A stretch of 38,788 bases of DNA. It comes from an uncultured Clostridia bacterium (GTDB lineage Bacteria > Bacillota > Clostridia > TANB77 > CAG-508). Shown piece by piece: positions 19,746 to 28,592 of this stretch (the first letter of the stretch is position 1; each line of letters opens with the position of its first letter). Below the pieces are notes generated by a model that saw only the letters and a program-made list of their open reading frames with translations, was not told the origin of the DNA and made no database searches. The position numbers were made by a program, and so were the translations under genes. Where the stretch lies: positions 1 to 38,788 of the forward strand of contig CANQTX010000020.1 in the NCBI GenBank assembly GCA_947626885.1, in the 5' to 3' direction.

Positions 19746-20411
19746 TTATTTATTTTTTAAATATTCTATTACATCTTTGGCAACTTCATCTTTCATTCTA
19801 TTAATAGATTGGCTTAATACTGTTGAATATAAAACGCCTGTATTTTTATAATAATCTACCACTGGTGCTGTTTCTTTATAATAAACTTCTAGTCTCTTTT
19901 TAGCTTTCTCTAGCTTATCATCATCTCTTTGATAAATAGGACTACCACACTTATCACATATTCCTTCCACTTTTGGAGGGTGTAAAACTGTATTATAAAT
20001 GGTTTTACAATCAGAATTGGAACAAATTCTTCTTGTTGTAATTCTTTCTAAAATTTCTTCTTCTGGTGTTTCCAAATTAATTACTATATCAATTTTCTTT
20101 TTCTCTTTTACAAGCATATCATCTAAGACTTTTGCTTGATTAACGGTTCTTGGAAAACCATCTAATATAAGTCCTTCCTTTACATCATCTTCTTTTAATC
20201 GTGATGTAATTAATTGTACTGTTAAATCATCTGGTACTAACATTCCTTGTGTCATATACTCATTTGCTCTTTTTCCTATTTCTGAGCCATTGCTAATATA
20301 TTTTCTAAATATATCACCACTAGAAATAGCTGGAATATGAAATTCTCTTGAAAGAATCTCTGCTACACTACCTTTCCCTGAAGCAGGTGCTCCTAACATA
20401 ATAATTACCAT
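19746..20411 (-). CDS. adk: Adenylate kinase, zinc-lid form
   Basis: Adk interconverts AMP plus ATP with two ADP and keeps the adenylate pool balanced. The 221-residue enzyme has the P-loop 'GAPASGKGSVAE' (residues 7-18), the AMP site 'SSGDIFRKYI' and 'LDGFPRTVNQA', and a long LID. Four cysteines in the LID ('CSNSDC' and 'CDKCGS') form the zinc site typical of Gram-positive enzymes. A 212-bp gap containing a GC-rich hairpin separates it from secY. AGGAGAAGAAT precedes the ATG at 20411. Confidence 0.97.
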   Translation of the reverse strand: MVIIMLGAPASGKGSVAEILSREFHIPAISSGDIFRKYISNGSEIGKRANEYMTQGMLVPDDLTVQLITSRLKEDDVKEGLILDGFPRTVNQAKVLDDMLVKEKKKIDIVINLETPEEEILERITTRRICSNSDCKTIYNTVLHPPKVEGICDKCGSPIYQRDDDKLEKAKKRLEVYYKETAPVVDYYKNTGVLYSTVLSQSINRMKDEVAKDVIEYLKNK

Positions 20412-20584
20412 ATTCTTCTCCTCTCTTCTTTTACATTTATTTTTATATCATATATGCTATATGCATTTTGATTACAAAACAAAAAAATAAAATTCTATAT
20501 GCTCAATGTGAAATAATTTCATTTTTTTATTCTGTCGTAAAAATATTTCTCTACCTATTGCTATATAGATTAAAATAGGATACA

Positions 20585-20608
20585 GGGTGGTCAACTGTCT
20601 AACCACCC
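20585..20608 (-). other. GC-rich hairpin between secY and adk
   Basis: GGGTGGT (20585-20591) and ACCACCC (20602-20608) form a perfect 7-bp GC-rich stem with a 10-nt loop, 16 bases after the secY stop on the minus strand. There is no T-run behind it. It could be a weak or Rho-type terminator, an RNase processing point or an mRNA-stabilising 3' end. The remainder of the 212-bp gap is AT-rich with no convincing promoter. Confidence 0.5.
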
Positions 20609-20623
20609 ATATGCTTTTATTTA

Positions 20624-21949
20624 CTATTTCTCTAAAAATCCTTTATAATGTCTCATAACTAATTGAGATTCCAACTGTTGTACTGTCTCTAAAGCAACAC
20701 CAACCACAATTAAAATAGAGGTTCCACCAAATGAAATATCAATACTTGAAAATCTCATTAGCATTGGTAAAATAGCAATGATACTTAAAAATACAGCACC
20801 AAACCATGTTAATTTTCCTAATATAGATGATAAATAATCTGTTGTAGGTTTTCCAGCTCTAATACCCGGTATAAAACCACCATTTTGTTTAATATTAGTT
20901 GCCACTTCCGCTGGATTAAATGTTGCATAAGTATAAAAGAATGTAAATCCTACAATTAATAATAAGTATACAATAGCATTTGCTAAAGAATATCCCCATC
21001 CCACACTAGATGTAGATGTTGCTATGGAAAACTTATATAATCCTGCTAAAAATCCAGAGCCTCCAATTTTATTAGAAGCAAATATTTGTATCATCATAGC
21101 TGGAAAAGTCATGAATGATGAAGCGAAAATAACAGGCATAACACCAGCCATAGCTAACTTTAATGGTATATGTGTATTCTGTCCACCATACATTTTTCTT
21201 CCTACGACTTTTTTCGCATATTGAACAGGAACTCTTCTTTCTGCTTGTTGCACAAAAACAACACCTGATACTAAAATAATAGCTCCTACAATAATTGCTA
21301 AAGCAGTTACAATACCGGCTGTACTAATACCGCCATCTGTTACAATTAATCTCCATAATGCTATGACACCTGATGGTAATCTTGAAATAATACCAATAAA
21401 GATAATAATGGAAATACCGTTTCCAATACCTTTATTCGTAATTTGTTCACCTAACCACATCAATATTGCTGTACCAGTAATAAATGATAACACAATAATA
21501 GCTCCTGTTATGAAACCTGGATTAATAAATATCTGGCTTGATCGATAAGAAATGTAAATTCCTAACCCTTCTACTAGTGCTAATACTAGTGTTAATAACT
21601 TTGTATATTTATTAATTTTCTGCTTTCCTACTTCTCCACCTTCCTTCATTAATTTTTCTAATGAAGGGATAATCATTCCTAATAATTGTATAACAATAGA
21701 AGCTGTAATATAAGGTGTTATTGTCATTGAAAAAATAGACAATTTTGAAAAAGCACCACCAGATATTGTATTGATTAATCCTACTAGCGTTCCTGTAGCA
21801 GATTGCATTTGTTCTTCCAATGCAATTGTATCTACACCTGGCACAGTAATATAACATCCCAATCTAAATATAATAATTAACACTAAGGTATATATTAATC
21901 TTTTTCTTACTTCTGGTGTCTTTAAAGCATTTTTAATCGTTTTAAACAA
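20624..21949 (-). CDS. secY: Protein translocase subunit SecY
   Basis: SecY is the central channel of the Sec translocon in the cytoplasmic membrane. The 441-residue protein has ten transmembrane helices, beginning 'RKRLIYTLVLIIIFRLGCYI', with the plug helix region after TM1 and the cytoplasmic loops ('RRVPVQYAKKVVGRKMYGGQ') that bind SecA and the ribosome. The start codon is TTG at 21949, directly after the rplO stop (TAG-TTG), with GAGGTG upstream; this suggests translational coupling to rplO. Position between rplO and adk is canonical. Confidence 0.97.
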   Translation of the reverse strand: MFKTIKNALKTPEVRKRLIYTLVLIIIFRLGCYITVPGVDTIALEEQMQSATGTLVGLINTISGGAFSKLSIFSMTITPYITASIVIQLLGMIIPSLEKLMKEGGEVGKQKINKYTKLLTLVLALVEGLGIYISYRSSQIFINPGFITGAIIVLSFITGTAILMWLGEQITNKGIGNGISIIIFIGIISRLPSGVIALWRLIVTDGGISTAGIVTALAIIVGAIILVSGVVFVQQAERRVPVQYAKKVVGRKMYGGQNTHIPLKLAMAGVMPVIFASSFMTFPAMMIQIFASNKIGGSGFLAGLYKFSIATSTSSVGWGYSLANAIVYLLLIVGFTFFYTYATFNPAEVATNIKQNGGFIPGIRAGKPTTDYLSSILGKLTWFGAVFLSIIAILPMLMRFSSIDISFGGTSILIVVGVALETVQQLESQLVMRHYKGFLEK

Positions 21950-22384
21950 CTAAATCACCTCAATCTTTCCACCTGCAGCCTCTATTTTTTCTGCAGCTGC
22001 TTTTGTAAATCTTATTGCTTTAACTGTTAATTTTTTTTCTAAATTTCCAGTAGCTAAAACAACAATTCCATCATTGATTTTTCCTATAATTCCTTCTTCT
22101 AACAAACTCTCAGCTGTAACTTCAGTAGCTTTTGATTTATTAAGCATTGTTAAAGTTACTTCTGTATAAGTTTTAGCATGAATATTTTTAAACCCTCTTT
22201 TGGGTAATCTTCTATATAATGGTGTTTGCCCTCCTTCAAAGCCTCTTCTTACGCCACCACCTGATCTTGCTTTTTGTCCTTTATGACCTTTTCCAGATGT
22301 TTTTCCAAGACCAGATCCTATTCCACGACCTACTCTTTTTCTAGTTTGTTTTTTTACAGCTGGTCCAATGTTTCCTAATTCCAT
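21950..22384 (-). CDS. rplO: 50S ribosomal protein L15
   Basis: L15 is a late-assembly protein of the large subunit with a long basic N-terminal arm ('[20 protein letters not shown]' then '[19 protein letters not shown]') and a globular C-terminal domain. The product has 144 residues. I start it at the ATG at 22384 because AGGAGG lies eight bases upstream; the in-frame TTG at 22402 would read through the binding site. The gene normally preceded by rpmD (L30) instead follows rpsE directly after a 67-bp gap. Confidence 0.97.
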   Translation of the reverse strand: MELGNIGPAVKKQTRKRVGRGIGSGLGKTSGKGHKGQKARSGGGVRRGFEGGQTPLYRRLPKRGFKNIHAKTYTEVTLTMLNKSKATEVTAESLLEEGIIGKINDGIVVLATGNLEKKLTVKAIRFTKAAAEKIEAAGGKIEVI

Positions 22385-22413
22385 CGATTGCACCTCCTCC
22401 AATTTGTTTTTTC

Positions 22414-22433
22414 ATTTTTATAATGATAAAAAT
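22414..22433 (-). other. Hairpin in the rpsE-rplO gap, at the place of the missing rpmD
   Basis: ATTTTTAT and ATAAAAAT form a perfect 8-bp stem closed by AATG. It occupies the short gap where most bacteria carry rpmD. The stem is A/T only and may be weak. Confidence 0.4.
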
Positions 22434-22451
22434 ACATAAGATAATATGATT

Positions 22452-22952
22452 TTATGACACAATATCACTAACTTTTTTTCCTCGTTTTTTAGCAACATTT
22501 TCAACAGTTTGCATACTTTTTAATGCTTCAATCGTAGCATAAACAACATTTCTCGGATTATTGGTTCCAATAACTTTTGTTTTAATATCTTTATAGCCTG
22601 CTAATTCAAGAACAGGTCTTACGCTACCACCAGCAATAACGCCTGTACCTTCAGCACCTGGCTTTAACATAACACTAGCACTACCAAATCTACCAATAAA
22701 TTCATGTGGAATTGTTGTTCCTACAATCGGTACTGTTATTAAATTCTTTTTGGCCTCTTCTATTGCTTTTTTAATAGCATCTGGAACTTCAGCAGCCTTA
22801 CCATTTCCTACACCAATATGTCCTTGTTCATCTCCAACAACAACAACAGCACTAAATCTAAATGTTCTACCACCTTTAACAACTTTCGCAACTCTATTAA
22901 TAGCAACAACTGTCTCTTTTAATTCTACTGTTTTTTCTTCCATGAGAATCAT
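22452..22952 (-). CDS. rpsE: 30S ribosomal protein S5
   Basis: S5 takes part in decoding accuracy and mRNA unwinding at the entry tunnel. The 166-residue protein has the N-terminal double-stranded RNA-binding domain ('[20 protein letters not shown]', '[20 protein letters not shown]') and the C-terminal S5 domain ('[20 protein letters not shown]', '[13 protein letters not shown]'). Two starts are possible, ATG at 22952 and ATG at 22943; a tandem AAGGAGAAGGAGG serves either, and the second would overlap less with the site. It is 13 bp after rplR. Confidence 0.97.
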   Translation of the reverse strand: MILMEEKTVELKETVVAINRVAKVVKGGRTFRFSAVVVVGDEQGHIGVGNGKAAEVPDAIKKAIEEAKKNLITVPIVGTTIPHEFIGRFGSASVMLKPGAEGTGVIAGGSVRPVLELAGYKDIKTKVIGTNNPRNVVYATIEALKSMQTVENVAKKRGKKVSDIVS

Positions 22953-22965
22953 TTCCTCCTTCTCC

Positions 22966-23325
22966 TTAAAAATCTAATCCTGCTTCACGTGCTGCTTCAG
23001 CTAATTCTTTAACAACACCATGATATATATAGCCACCTCTATCAAAAACGACTGTTTTAATATTTTTTGCCAATGCCTTTTTAGCAATTGCTGTTCCTAC
23101 TTCCTTTGCTGCTTCTATATTTGCTTTCTTTATCTTTATATCATTATCTAGTGTTGATACATATGCTAATGTTTCTCCTTTCGTATCATCAATTACTTGA
23201 GCAATGATATTTTTATTTGTTTTGCAAACAGCAAGTCTAGGGCAATCAGTTGTACCACTAATCTTAGTACGAACTCTTACATGTCTTCTATTCTTTTCAG
23301 CTTTTCTATTAATTTTTGTAATCAT
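22966..23325 (-). CDS. rplR: 50S ribosomal protein L18
   Basis: L18 binds 5S rRNA together with L5. The 119-residue product has the basic N-terminus '[18 protein letters not shown]' and the conserved '[18 protein letters not shown]' and '[20 protein letters not shown]' segments. It is complete. A 105-bp gap with a very stable hairpin separates it from rplF, whereas these two genes are normally close together. A GAAAGGAG site lies immediately before its ATG at 23325, just past the base of that hairpin. Confidence 0.97.
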   Translation of the reverse strand: MITKINRKAEKNRRHVRVRTKISGTTDCPRLAVCKTNKNIIAQVIDDTKGETLAYVSTLDNDIKIKKANIEAAKEVGTAIAKKALAKNIKTVVFDRGGYIYHGVVKELAEAAREAGLDF

Positions 23326-23350
23326 CTTTACTCCTTTCTAGGTCTTCTTC

Positions 23351-23404
23351 TAGGGGTATATGTAATCCCTTCTCATCTCTTTAAGGGATTACATATACCC
23401 CCTA
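23351..23404 (-). other. Very stable intercistronic hairpin between rplF and rplR
   Basis: GGGGTATATGTAATCCCTT (23353-23371) and its exact reverse complement (23383-23401) form a 19-bp perfect stem with an 11-nt loop; with one bulged C it extends two more pairs to 23351 and 23404. It sits 26 bp before the rplR start on the minus strand. There is no T-run on either side, so it is not an ordinary intrinsic terminator. It is by far the strongest secondary structure inside the ribosomal cluster. Confidence 0.85.
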
Positions 23405-23430
23405 AAGCTTACTTGTTTTACCTTAATTCC

Positions 23431-23970
23431 TTATTTCTTACCAGCTTTACCTTCTTTACGTCTAATAGTCTCTTCAGCATATTTGATACCTTTACCTCTA
23501 TATACTTCAGGTGGTCTTTTAGTTCTAATCACAGCTGCTGTTTGACCAACTAATTCTTTATCCATACCTTTAATAATAATTTCATTTTGGTTTACTACAT
23601 CAAACGTAATTCCTTCTGGCGCTTCTACTTCTACGGGATGTGAATATCCTAAATTTAATACAAGATTATTTCCCTTCTTAGCTGCTCTATAACCTACTCC
23701 ATTTACTTCTAATTTTCTTTCAAATCCCTGAACAGTTCCTTGAATCATATTATTGATTAATGTTCTTGTTAAACCATGTAAACTTCTATTTTGTTTTTCA
23801 TTATCTGGTCTTTCCACTGTTATGACATTGTCTTCTATATGCACTGTCATATTTTTATGAATTTCTCTTTGTAATGTTCCTTTAGGTCCTTTTACAGTAA
23901 TATTTTTACCATCTAGTTTTACTTCAACTCCTTCTGGTACTGTAATAGGTTTATTTCCTATTCTAGACAT
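23431..23970 (-). CDS. rplF: 50S ribosomal protein L6
   Basis: L6 sits near the sarcin-ricin loop and the factor-binding site. The 179-residue product has the duplicated fold: '[19 protein letters not shown]' in the first half and '[19 protein letters not shown]' in the second. It ends with the conserved '[20 protein letters not shown]' and 'KEGKAGKK'. All standard. It follows rpsH after an 83-bp gap that holds a small hairpin. Confidence 0.98.
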   Translation of the reverse strand: MSRIGNKPITVPEGVEVKLDGKNITVKGPKGTLQREIHKNMTVHIEDNVITVERPDNEKQNRSLHGLTRTLINNMIQGTVQGFERKLEVNGVGYRAAKKGNNLVLNLGYSHPVEVEAPEGITFDVVNQNEIIIKGMDKELVGQTAAVIRTKRPPEVYRGKGIKYAEETIRRKEGKAGKK

Positions 23971-24012
23971 TTTGCGTTTTCCCTCCTTTTTTAGTTATTA
24001 TTAAGACATACA

Positions 24013-24032
24013 TTAATAAATTGATTTATTAA
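24013..24032 (-). other. Hairpin in the rpsH-rplF gap
   Basis: TTAATAAA and TTTATTAA form a perfect 8-bp A/T stem closed by TTGA. One of several stem-loops placed in the wider gaps of this cluster. Confidence 0.4.
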
Positions 24033-24053
24033 TCTATTTTATATTCCGCATTT

Positions 24054-24452
24054 TTACCAAATATAAGCTAAAACTTCTCCACCTATACCTAATTCTCTTG
24101 CTTTTTTATCTGTCATAATTCCTTTAGATGTTGAAATTAACGCAATTCCTAAACCATTTAACACTTTAGGTAACTCATCTTTAGATGCATAAATTCTTAA
24201 ACCAGGTTTACTGATTCTCTTTAAGCCATCTATAATACGATTTCCCTTCTCATCATATTTTAATGATATTCTTATAATTCCTTGTACATTGCTTTCAATT
24301 TCCTCAAAAGCTTTAATATATCCTTCTTCCAATAATGTTTCTGCTATTGCTTTTTTCATTTTTGATGATGGTATATCAACAGTTTTGAATTTTGCGTTAT
24401 TGGCATTTCTAATTCTTGTTAACATATCTGCTATTGGGTCAGTTGTATTCAC
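24054..24452 (-). CDS. rpsH: 30S ribosomal protein S8
   Basis: S8 binds the central domain of 16S rRNA; in Escherichia coli it represses the spc operon by binding the rplE region of the mRNA. The 132-residue product starts '[20 protein letters not shown]' and ends 'GEVLAYIW', both family hallmarks, with the RNA-binding '[20 protein letters not shown]' near the end. The start codon is GTG at 24452, with AAGGAGGG upstream. The 125-bp gap before it, after rpsN, carries a long hairpin. Confidence 0.97.
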   Translation of the reverse strand: MNTTDPIADMLTRIRNANNAKFKTVDIPSSKMKKAIAETLLEEGYIKAFEEIESNVQGIIRISLKYDEKGNRIIDGLKRISKPGLRIYASKDELPKVLNGLGIALISTSKGIMTDKKARELGIGGEVLAYIW

Positions 24453-24501
24453 GTTTTTACCCTCCTTTTTATTATTTTCCTTATTTCAGATTTCACTTTT
24501 A

Positions 24502-24562
24502 AACAGATATCATCAAATAAAATTTATGCATACCATAAAGTTTTATTTTAATTTTATCTGTT
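24502..24562 (-). other. Long three-part hairpin between rpsN and rpsH
   Basis: Three nested stems stack on one another: AACAGATA with TATCTGTT, AAATAAAA with TTTTATTT, and TTTAT with ATAAA, closing a 7-nt loop (GCATACC). The structure fills the gap between rpsN and rpsH and ends about 50 bases before the rpsH start. It has no terminal T-run on the minus strand. Confidence 0.6.
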
Positions 24563-24577
24563 AATTCCATTGAAAAC

Positions 24578-24763
24578 CTACCAACTTGCCTTTTTAATTC
24601 CTGGAATTTCTCCCTTATGTGCTAATTCTCTAAAACAAACACGACAAATTCCAAATTTTCTTATATATGCATGTGGTCTACCACATAGTTTACATCTATT
24701 GTATTCTCTTGTTGCATATTTTTGTGGTTTGGCACATTTCACTTTTAATGATTTTTTAGCCAT
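24578..24763 (-). CDS. rpsN: 30S ribosomal protein S14, type Z (zinc-binding)
   Basis: The 61-residue short form of S14 carries the zinc ribbon '[10 protein letters not shown]...CRVC', with Cys 24, 27, 40 and 43 as ligands. This is the ancestral C+ form; the longer zinc-free paralogue is not in the window. It lies between rplE and rpsH as usual. AGGAG precedes the ATG at 24763. The name rpsZ is used in some systems for this form. Confidence 0.97.
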   Translation of the reverse strand: MAKKSLKVKCAKPQKYATREYNRCKLCGRPHAYIRKFGICRVCFRELAHKGEIPGIKKASW

Positions 24764-24831
24764 TGCTTCTCCTTTCTTTAAAAACCTCTTTTATAAGAAT
24801 ATAACTCTATTTAAACATTTTCCATCTTATT

Positions 24832-25371
24832 TTAATTTCTAAATGGCATTCCTAAAAGAGCTAATAGCTCTTTTGCTTCTTCGTCTGTTTTAGCGGTTGT
24901 TACAAATATAATATCCATTCCTCTTAATTTATCCACTTTGTCGTATTCAATTTCCGGAAATATTAATTGCTCTTTAACACCCATTGAATAATTTCCTCTA
25001 CCATCAAACGAATGATTTGATACCCCTCTAAAATCTCTTACTCTTGGAAGTGCTAAATTAAATAATTTATAAGCAAAATCATACATTTTTCCTGATCTTA
25101 ATGTTACTTTACAACCTATTTTAGCACCCTCTCTTAGTTTAAATGCTGCAATTGATTTTTTTGCTTTTGTTACAATAGGTCTTTGACCTGTTATAATACT
25201 TAAATCATTCATAGCATTATCTAATGCTTTAGGATTATCTTTCGTATCCCCTAAGCCAATATTAATTACTATTTTTTCTAATTTAGGAACTTGCATTACT
25301 GAAGTATAATTAAATTTTTTCATTAATGCTGGAACTACTTCTTTTTCATATTGTTCTCTAAGTGTTTCCAT
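24832..25371 (-). CDS. rplE: 50S ribosomal protein L5
   Basis: L5 binds 5S rRNA and forms part of the central protuberance, contacting the P-site tRNA and S13. The 179-residue protein has the standard start '[19 protein letters not shown]', '[19 protein letters not shown]' and the late 'RLRDFRG'-type segment read here as '[19 protein letters not shown]'. The ATG at 25371 is preceded by AAGGAGG at a rather long distance of 13 bases. It follows rplX by 31 bp. Confidence 0.97.
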   Translation of the reverse strand: METLREQYEKEVVPALMKKFNYTSVMQVPKLEKIVINIGLGDTKDNPKALDNAMNDLSIITGQRPIVTKAKKSIAAFKLREGAKIGCKVTLRSGKMYDFAYKLFNLALPRVRDFRGVSNHSFDGRGNYSMGVKEQLIFPEIEYDKVDKLRGMDIIFVTTAKTDEEAKELLALLGMPFRN

Positions 25372-25402
25372 TTTTACTTAAATTCCTCCTTTCATTTACA
25401 TC

Positions 25403-25711
25403 TTATTTTAAACTCGCACCACATTTTTTACACACACGAACCTTTTCATCTTTTTCTAAAGTATATCCTACTTTTGTGGCCTTTTTACATTTAGGACATA
25501 TTATATTAGCTTTTGCACTATGTATAGCACATTCAACTGAAATAATACCACCTTCTTCTCCTTGTTTTTTAGGTTTAACATGTCTTTTTCTAACATTCAC
25601 ACCTTTCACAATGATTTTATTGGTTTTAGGTATTACTTCTAAAACTTCTCCTGTTTTTCCTTTATCATTTCCAGATAAAATCTTTACAGTATCACCTTTT
25701 TTTATTCTCAA
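25403..25711 (-). CDS. rplX: 50S ribosomal protein L24
   Basis: L24 initiates assembly of the large subunit at the 5' end of 23S rRNA and lies at the exit tunnel. The 102-residue protein has the KOW motif 'RIKKGDTVKILSGNDKGKTG' at the very start and a C-terminal region with four Cys in two pairs ('CPKC' and 'CKKC'), a zinc ribbon seen in some bacterial L24. I start it at TTG 25711 because 'RIKKGD' is the family N-terminus and GAGGTG lies six bases upstream; the GTG at 25720 is part of that binding site. Confidence 0.96.
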   Translation of the reverse strand: MRIKKGDTVKILSGNDKGKTGEVLEVIPKTNKIIVKGVNVRKRHVKPKKQGEEGGIISVECAIHSAKANIICPKCKKATKVGYTLEKDEKVRVCKKCGASLK

Positions 25712-25767
25712 TTTTTTCACCTCTATTCTTGAATCTTAATGAAAATTTTTCTCATTTAATTGTTTTT

Positions 25768-26136
25768 CTAAAGAACTTCTGGAGCTAAAGATAATATTTT
25801 TAAATAATTTTTATCTCTTAACTCTCTTGCTACTGGTCCAAATATACGTGTTCCCCTTGGTGTTCCATCTTCACGAATAATAACTGCTGCATTTTCATCA
25901 AATTTTACATAAGAACCATCTGCTCTTCGAGCACCTTTTTTACTTCTTACAATAACAGCTTTTACAACTTCGCCTTTCTTAACAACGCCACCTGGTGTAG
26001 CACTTTTAACAGAAGCTACAATAACATCTCCTATTTCGGCATATTTTCTATAAGAACCACCTAAACATCTAATGCACATAATTTCTCTCGCACCAGTGTT
26101 ATCAGCTACTTTTAAACTTGTTTGTTGCTGTACCAT
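25768..26136 (-). CDS. rplN: 50S ribosomal protein L14
   Basis: L14 forms intersubunit bridges and is the docking site of the silencing factor RsfS. The 122-residue protein begins '[20 protein letters not shown]' and contains '[18 protein letters not shown]' and '[20 protein letters not shown]' before ending 'SLAPEVL'. All conserved positions are present. It is 24 bp after rpsQ with AGGAGG upstream of the ATG. Confidence 0.98.
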   Translation of the reverse strand: MVQQQTSLKVADNTGAREIMCIRCLGGSYRKYAEIGDVIVASVKSATPGGVVKKGEVVKAVIVRSKKGARRADGSYVKFDENAAVIIREDGTPRGTRIFGPVARELRDKNYLKILSLAPEVL

Positions 26137-26160
26137 GTTTTAAGTACCTCCTTTATTTCA

Positions 26161-26424
26161 TTATTTAATATCTGCTTTCTCAACAATTTCAACAACTCTA
26201 AATCTTTTTCCTTTTGATAAAGGTCTTGTTTCCATAACTCTTACTTTATCTCCAGTTTTACATTCATTGTTCTCATCATGAGCTTTTAATTTATATGTTC
26301 TTTTTACAGTTTTCTTATATTTTGGATGTCTAACACTTGTTTCTACTGCAACAACAACCGTTTTATCCATTTTATCAGAAATAACTGTTCCTATCATTGT
26401 TTTACGAAGATTTCTTTCTTCCAT
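26161..26424 (-). CDS. rpsQ: 30S ribosomal protein S17
   Basis: S17 is an OB-fold primary binder of 16S rRNA. The 87-residue product reads '[20 protein letters not shown]', '[14 protein letters not shown]', and '[20 protein letters not shown]'. It is standard in length and motif. AAGGAG lies before the ATG at 26424 and the spacing to rpmC is 26 bp. Confidence 0.97.
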   Translation of the reverse strand: MEERNLRKTMIGTVISDKMDKTVVVAVETSVRHPKYKKTVKRTYKLKAHDENNECKTGDKVRVMETRPLSKGKRFRVVEIVEKADIK

Positions 26425-26450
26425 TAGGATATTCTCCTTTCTTGTTAATA

Positions 26451-26648
26451 TTATTCATTATTTAATTCCCTTTTTCTAAGTTCCGTTTTTATTCTAGCAA
26501 TATCTTTTTTTATTTCTCTAACTTTAAGTGGATTGTCCAATCCGTTTGTTGCTAGGCTAAATCTTAACTTAAATAATTCTGATTTTAATTCACTTAGCTC
26601 TTTTTCTAGCTCTGGTGAAGACATTTCTTTTATTTTACTATTCTTCAT
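26451..26648 (-). CDS. rpmC: 50S ribosomal protein L29
   Basis: L29 is a two-helix protein at the tunnel exit that contacts trigger factor and the signal recognition particle. The 65-residue product contains '[20 protein letters not shown]' and '[20 protein letters not shown]'. Its ATG (26648) directly abuts the rplP stop codon, so translation is probably coupled; GGTGGTGATCAG in the end of rplP supplies the binding site. Confidence 0.96.
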   Translation of the reverse strand: MKNSKIKEMSSPELEKELSELKSELFKLRFSLATNGLDNPLKVREIKKDIARIKTELRKRELNNE

Positions 26649-27080
26649 CTACTGATCACCACCTACTTCAATTTCTCTTTTTATAAATTTTGTTTGAACT
26701 GGTAATTTTTGAGCAGCTAATCTCAAAGCTTCTTTTGCTACTTCTTCTGGTACCCCTTCAATCTCAAACATCACTCTTCCTGGTTTCACTACAGCTACCC
26801 AATATTCTGGGGCACCTTTACCTTTACCCATACGAGTTTCTGCTGGCTTTTTAGTTACTGGTTTGTCAGGGAATATTTTTATCCAAACTTTTCCACCTCT
26901 TTTAATATAACGTGTCATTGCAATTCTCGCAGCTTCAATTTGGTTTGATTTAATCCATCCTGCTGTTGTTGCTTGTAATCCATATTCACCTTCATTTACT
27001 ACATTTCCTCTTGTAGCTTTTCCTCTATTCCTACCCTTTTGCATTTTTCTAAATTTTGTTCTTTTTGGCATTAATGGCAT
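26649..27080 (-). CDS. rplP: 50S ribosomal protein L16
   Basis: L16 shapes the A-site tRNA path and the peptidyl transferase region. The 143-residue product has '[20 protein letters not shown]', '[20 protein letters not shown]' and '[20 protein letters not shown]'. The first ATG (27080) overlaps the rpsC stop by one base (TAATG) and has GGAGG nine bases upstream, which favours it over the ATG three codons later. Translational coupling with rpsC is therefore likely. Confidence 0.97.
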   Translation of the reverse strand: MPLMPKRTKFRKMQKGRNRGKATRGNVVNEGEYGLQATTAGWIKSNQIEAARIAMTRYIKRGGKVWIKIFPDKPVTKKPAETRMGKGKGAPEYWVAVVKPGRVMFEIEGVPEEVAKEALRLAAQKLPVQTKFIKREIEVGGDQ

Positions 27081-27739
27081 TAGTCGTTACCTCCTTTGGC
27101 TTCTTTTTTTGCTGGAAGAACTTCACCTTTATAAATCCAAACTTTTACACCAATTTTTCCATAAGTAGTGTCTGCCTCATAGAATCCATAATCTATGTCT
27201 GCTCTTAACGTTTGAAGTGGTATAGTACCTTCTTTATAAAATTCTGTTCTTGCCATATCAGCACCACCTAATCTTCCAGATACAGATGTCTTAATTCCTA
27301 ATGCTCCAGCTTTCATTGCTTTTTGCATTGCTTGTTTCATGGCTCTTCTAAATGAAATTCTTCTTTCTAATTGATTTGCGATATTCTCAGCAACCAATTG
27401 TGCATCAATATCAATATTTTTCACTTCAACAATATTTAAGTTAACTTCTTTTTGAATCATCTTCTCAATTTCTGCTTTTAATGCTTCTGAAAGGTTTCCA
27501 CCTTTTCCAATTACTAAACCAGGTTTAGCTGTATAAACATTGATTTTAACAAATTTAGCAGTTCTTTCGATTTCTATTTTTGAAATTCCACTAACAAATA
27601 GCTTCTTTTTCACATATTCACGAATTTTATGGTCTTCGACTAGGTATTCACTAAAATGTTTAGAATCTGCATACCATTTAGAACTCCAATCTCTAATAAC
27701 ACCTACTCTTATTCCATTTGGATGAACTTTTTGTCCCAT
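27080..27739 (-). CDS. rpsC: 30S ribosomal protein S3
   Basis: S3 lines the mRNA entry tunnel and has helicase function with S4 and S5. The 219-residue product has '[20 protein letters not shown]', the KH domain with '[19 protein letters not shown]', and the C-terminal domain '[20 protein letters not shown]' with '[20 protein letters not shown]'. It ends 'KKEAKGGND'. AGGAGG lies before the ATG. It follows rplV by 20 bp. Confidence 0.98.
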   Translation of the reverse strand: MGQKVHPNGIRVGVIRDWSSKWYADSKHFSEYLVEDHKIREYVKKKLFVSGISKIEIERTAKFVKINVYTAKPGLVIGKGGNLSEALKAEIEKMIQKEVNLNIVEVKNIDIDAQLVAENIANQLERRISFRRAMKQAMQKAMKAGALGIKTSVSGRLGGADMARTEFYKEGTIPLQTLRADIDYGFYEADTTYGKIGVKVWIYKGEVLPAKKEAKGGND

Positions 27740-27759
27740 CGTAAATATCCTCCTTCCTC

Positions 27760-28119
27760 TTATTTACTTTCTTTTAAAACGATCGTTATATGACTTGTTC
27801 TCTTTCTTATTCTTACTGCTGAACCTTTTGCAGCTGGTCTTATTCTTTTTAGCGTTGGACCTTGATTTGCATAAATCTCTGCTACATAAAGATTTGCTCT
27901 GTTCATGAAATGATTATTTTCCGCATTAGCAATAGCTGAATTTAATAATTTCTCTAATATTTCACTTGAAGCTTTCGGTGCAAATTTTACTATTTTTAAA
28001 GCTTCTTCTACACTTTTCCCTCTCATTAAATCTGCTACAATTTTTACTTTTCTGCTTGAAATTCTAGCATATTTAAGAGTTGCTCTTGCTTCTGGCTCTT
28101 GCACTAATGTTTCTTCCAC
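27760..28119 (-). CDS. rplV: 50S ribosomal protein L22
   Basis: L22 forms the constriction of the exit tunnel with L4; its beta-hairpin is the site of macrolide resistance changes. The 119-residue product has '[20 protein letters not shown]', '[20 protein letters not shown]' and the hairpin '[20 protein letters not shown]'. The start codon is GTG at 28119, with AAGGAAGGAA upstream. A 91-bp gap with a hairpin separates it from rpsS. Confidence 0.96.
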   Translation of the reverse strand: MEETLVQEPEARATLKYARISSRKVKIVADLMRGKSVEEALKIVKFAPKASSEILEKLLNSAIANAENNHFMNRANLYVAEIYANQGPTLKRIRPAAKGSAVRIRKRTSHITIVLKESK

Positions 28120-28141
28120 TGTTATTTCCTTCCTTTCCTCG

Positions 28142-28193
28142 CTTCACTCATTATTCATACTTCAAAGTTTTTGAAGTTATGACAATGAGGAAG
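28142..28193 (-). other. Long bulged hairpin between rpsS and rplV
   Basis: Four stacked segments pair in order: CTTC with GAAG, CTCATT with AATGAG, TCATA with TATGA, and CTTCAAA with TTTGAAG, closing a 3-nt loop. Bulges are small (one to two bases). It fills most of the gap, ending about 20 bases before the rplV start region, and lacks a T-run. Confidence 0.6.
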
Positions 28194-28210
28194 ACATAAT
28201 TTCATTAATC

Positions 28211-28486
28211 TTATTGTTTTGTTGTTTTATCTCCTGAATGACCTTTAAAGGTTCTTGTAGGAGCAAACTCTCCTAATTTATGTCCAATCATTTCTTCTGA
28301 AATATATATAGGAACATGTTTTCTTCCGTCATGAACAGCTATTGTATGCCCCACCATTTGTGGATATATAGTAGATGCTCTTGACCATGTTTTTAATACT
28401 TCTTTTTTGCCTGTTTCATTCATAACTTCAATTCTCTTTAAAAGTTTGGGTTCTATATAAGGCTTTTTCTTACTTGATCTTGACAT
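28211..28486 (-). CDS. rpsS: 30S ribosomal protein S19
   Basis: S19 forms the head of the small subunit with S13. The 91-residue protein reads '[20 protein letters not shown]', '[20 protein letters not shown]', '[20 protein letters not shown]' and ends '[19 protein letters not shown]'. I start it at the ATG at 28486, with AAAGGAG seven bases upstream; a TTG six codons earlier overlaps this site and would add residues that are not family-like. Confidence 0.97.
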   Translation of the reverse strand: MSRSSKKKPYIEPKLLKRIEVMNETGKKEVLKTWSRASTIYPQMVGHTIAVHDGRKHVPIYISEEMIGHKLGEFAPTRTFKGHSGDKTTKQ

Positions 28487-28592
28487 TATTTTTCTCCTTT
28501 CCAAAGTATTTACCTTTGATCCTCTTTATTATTTGTTATATGTTTGTCTCTTTCTACTGAATATAACTATTGTTTATATTCTGCAGAATAAC

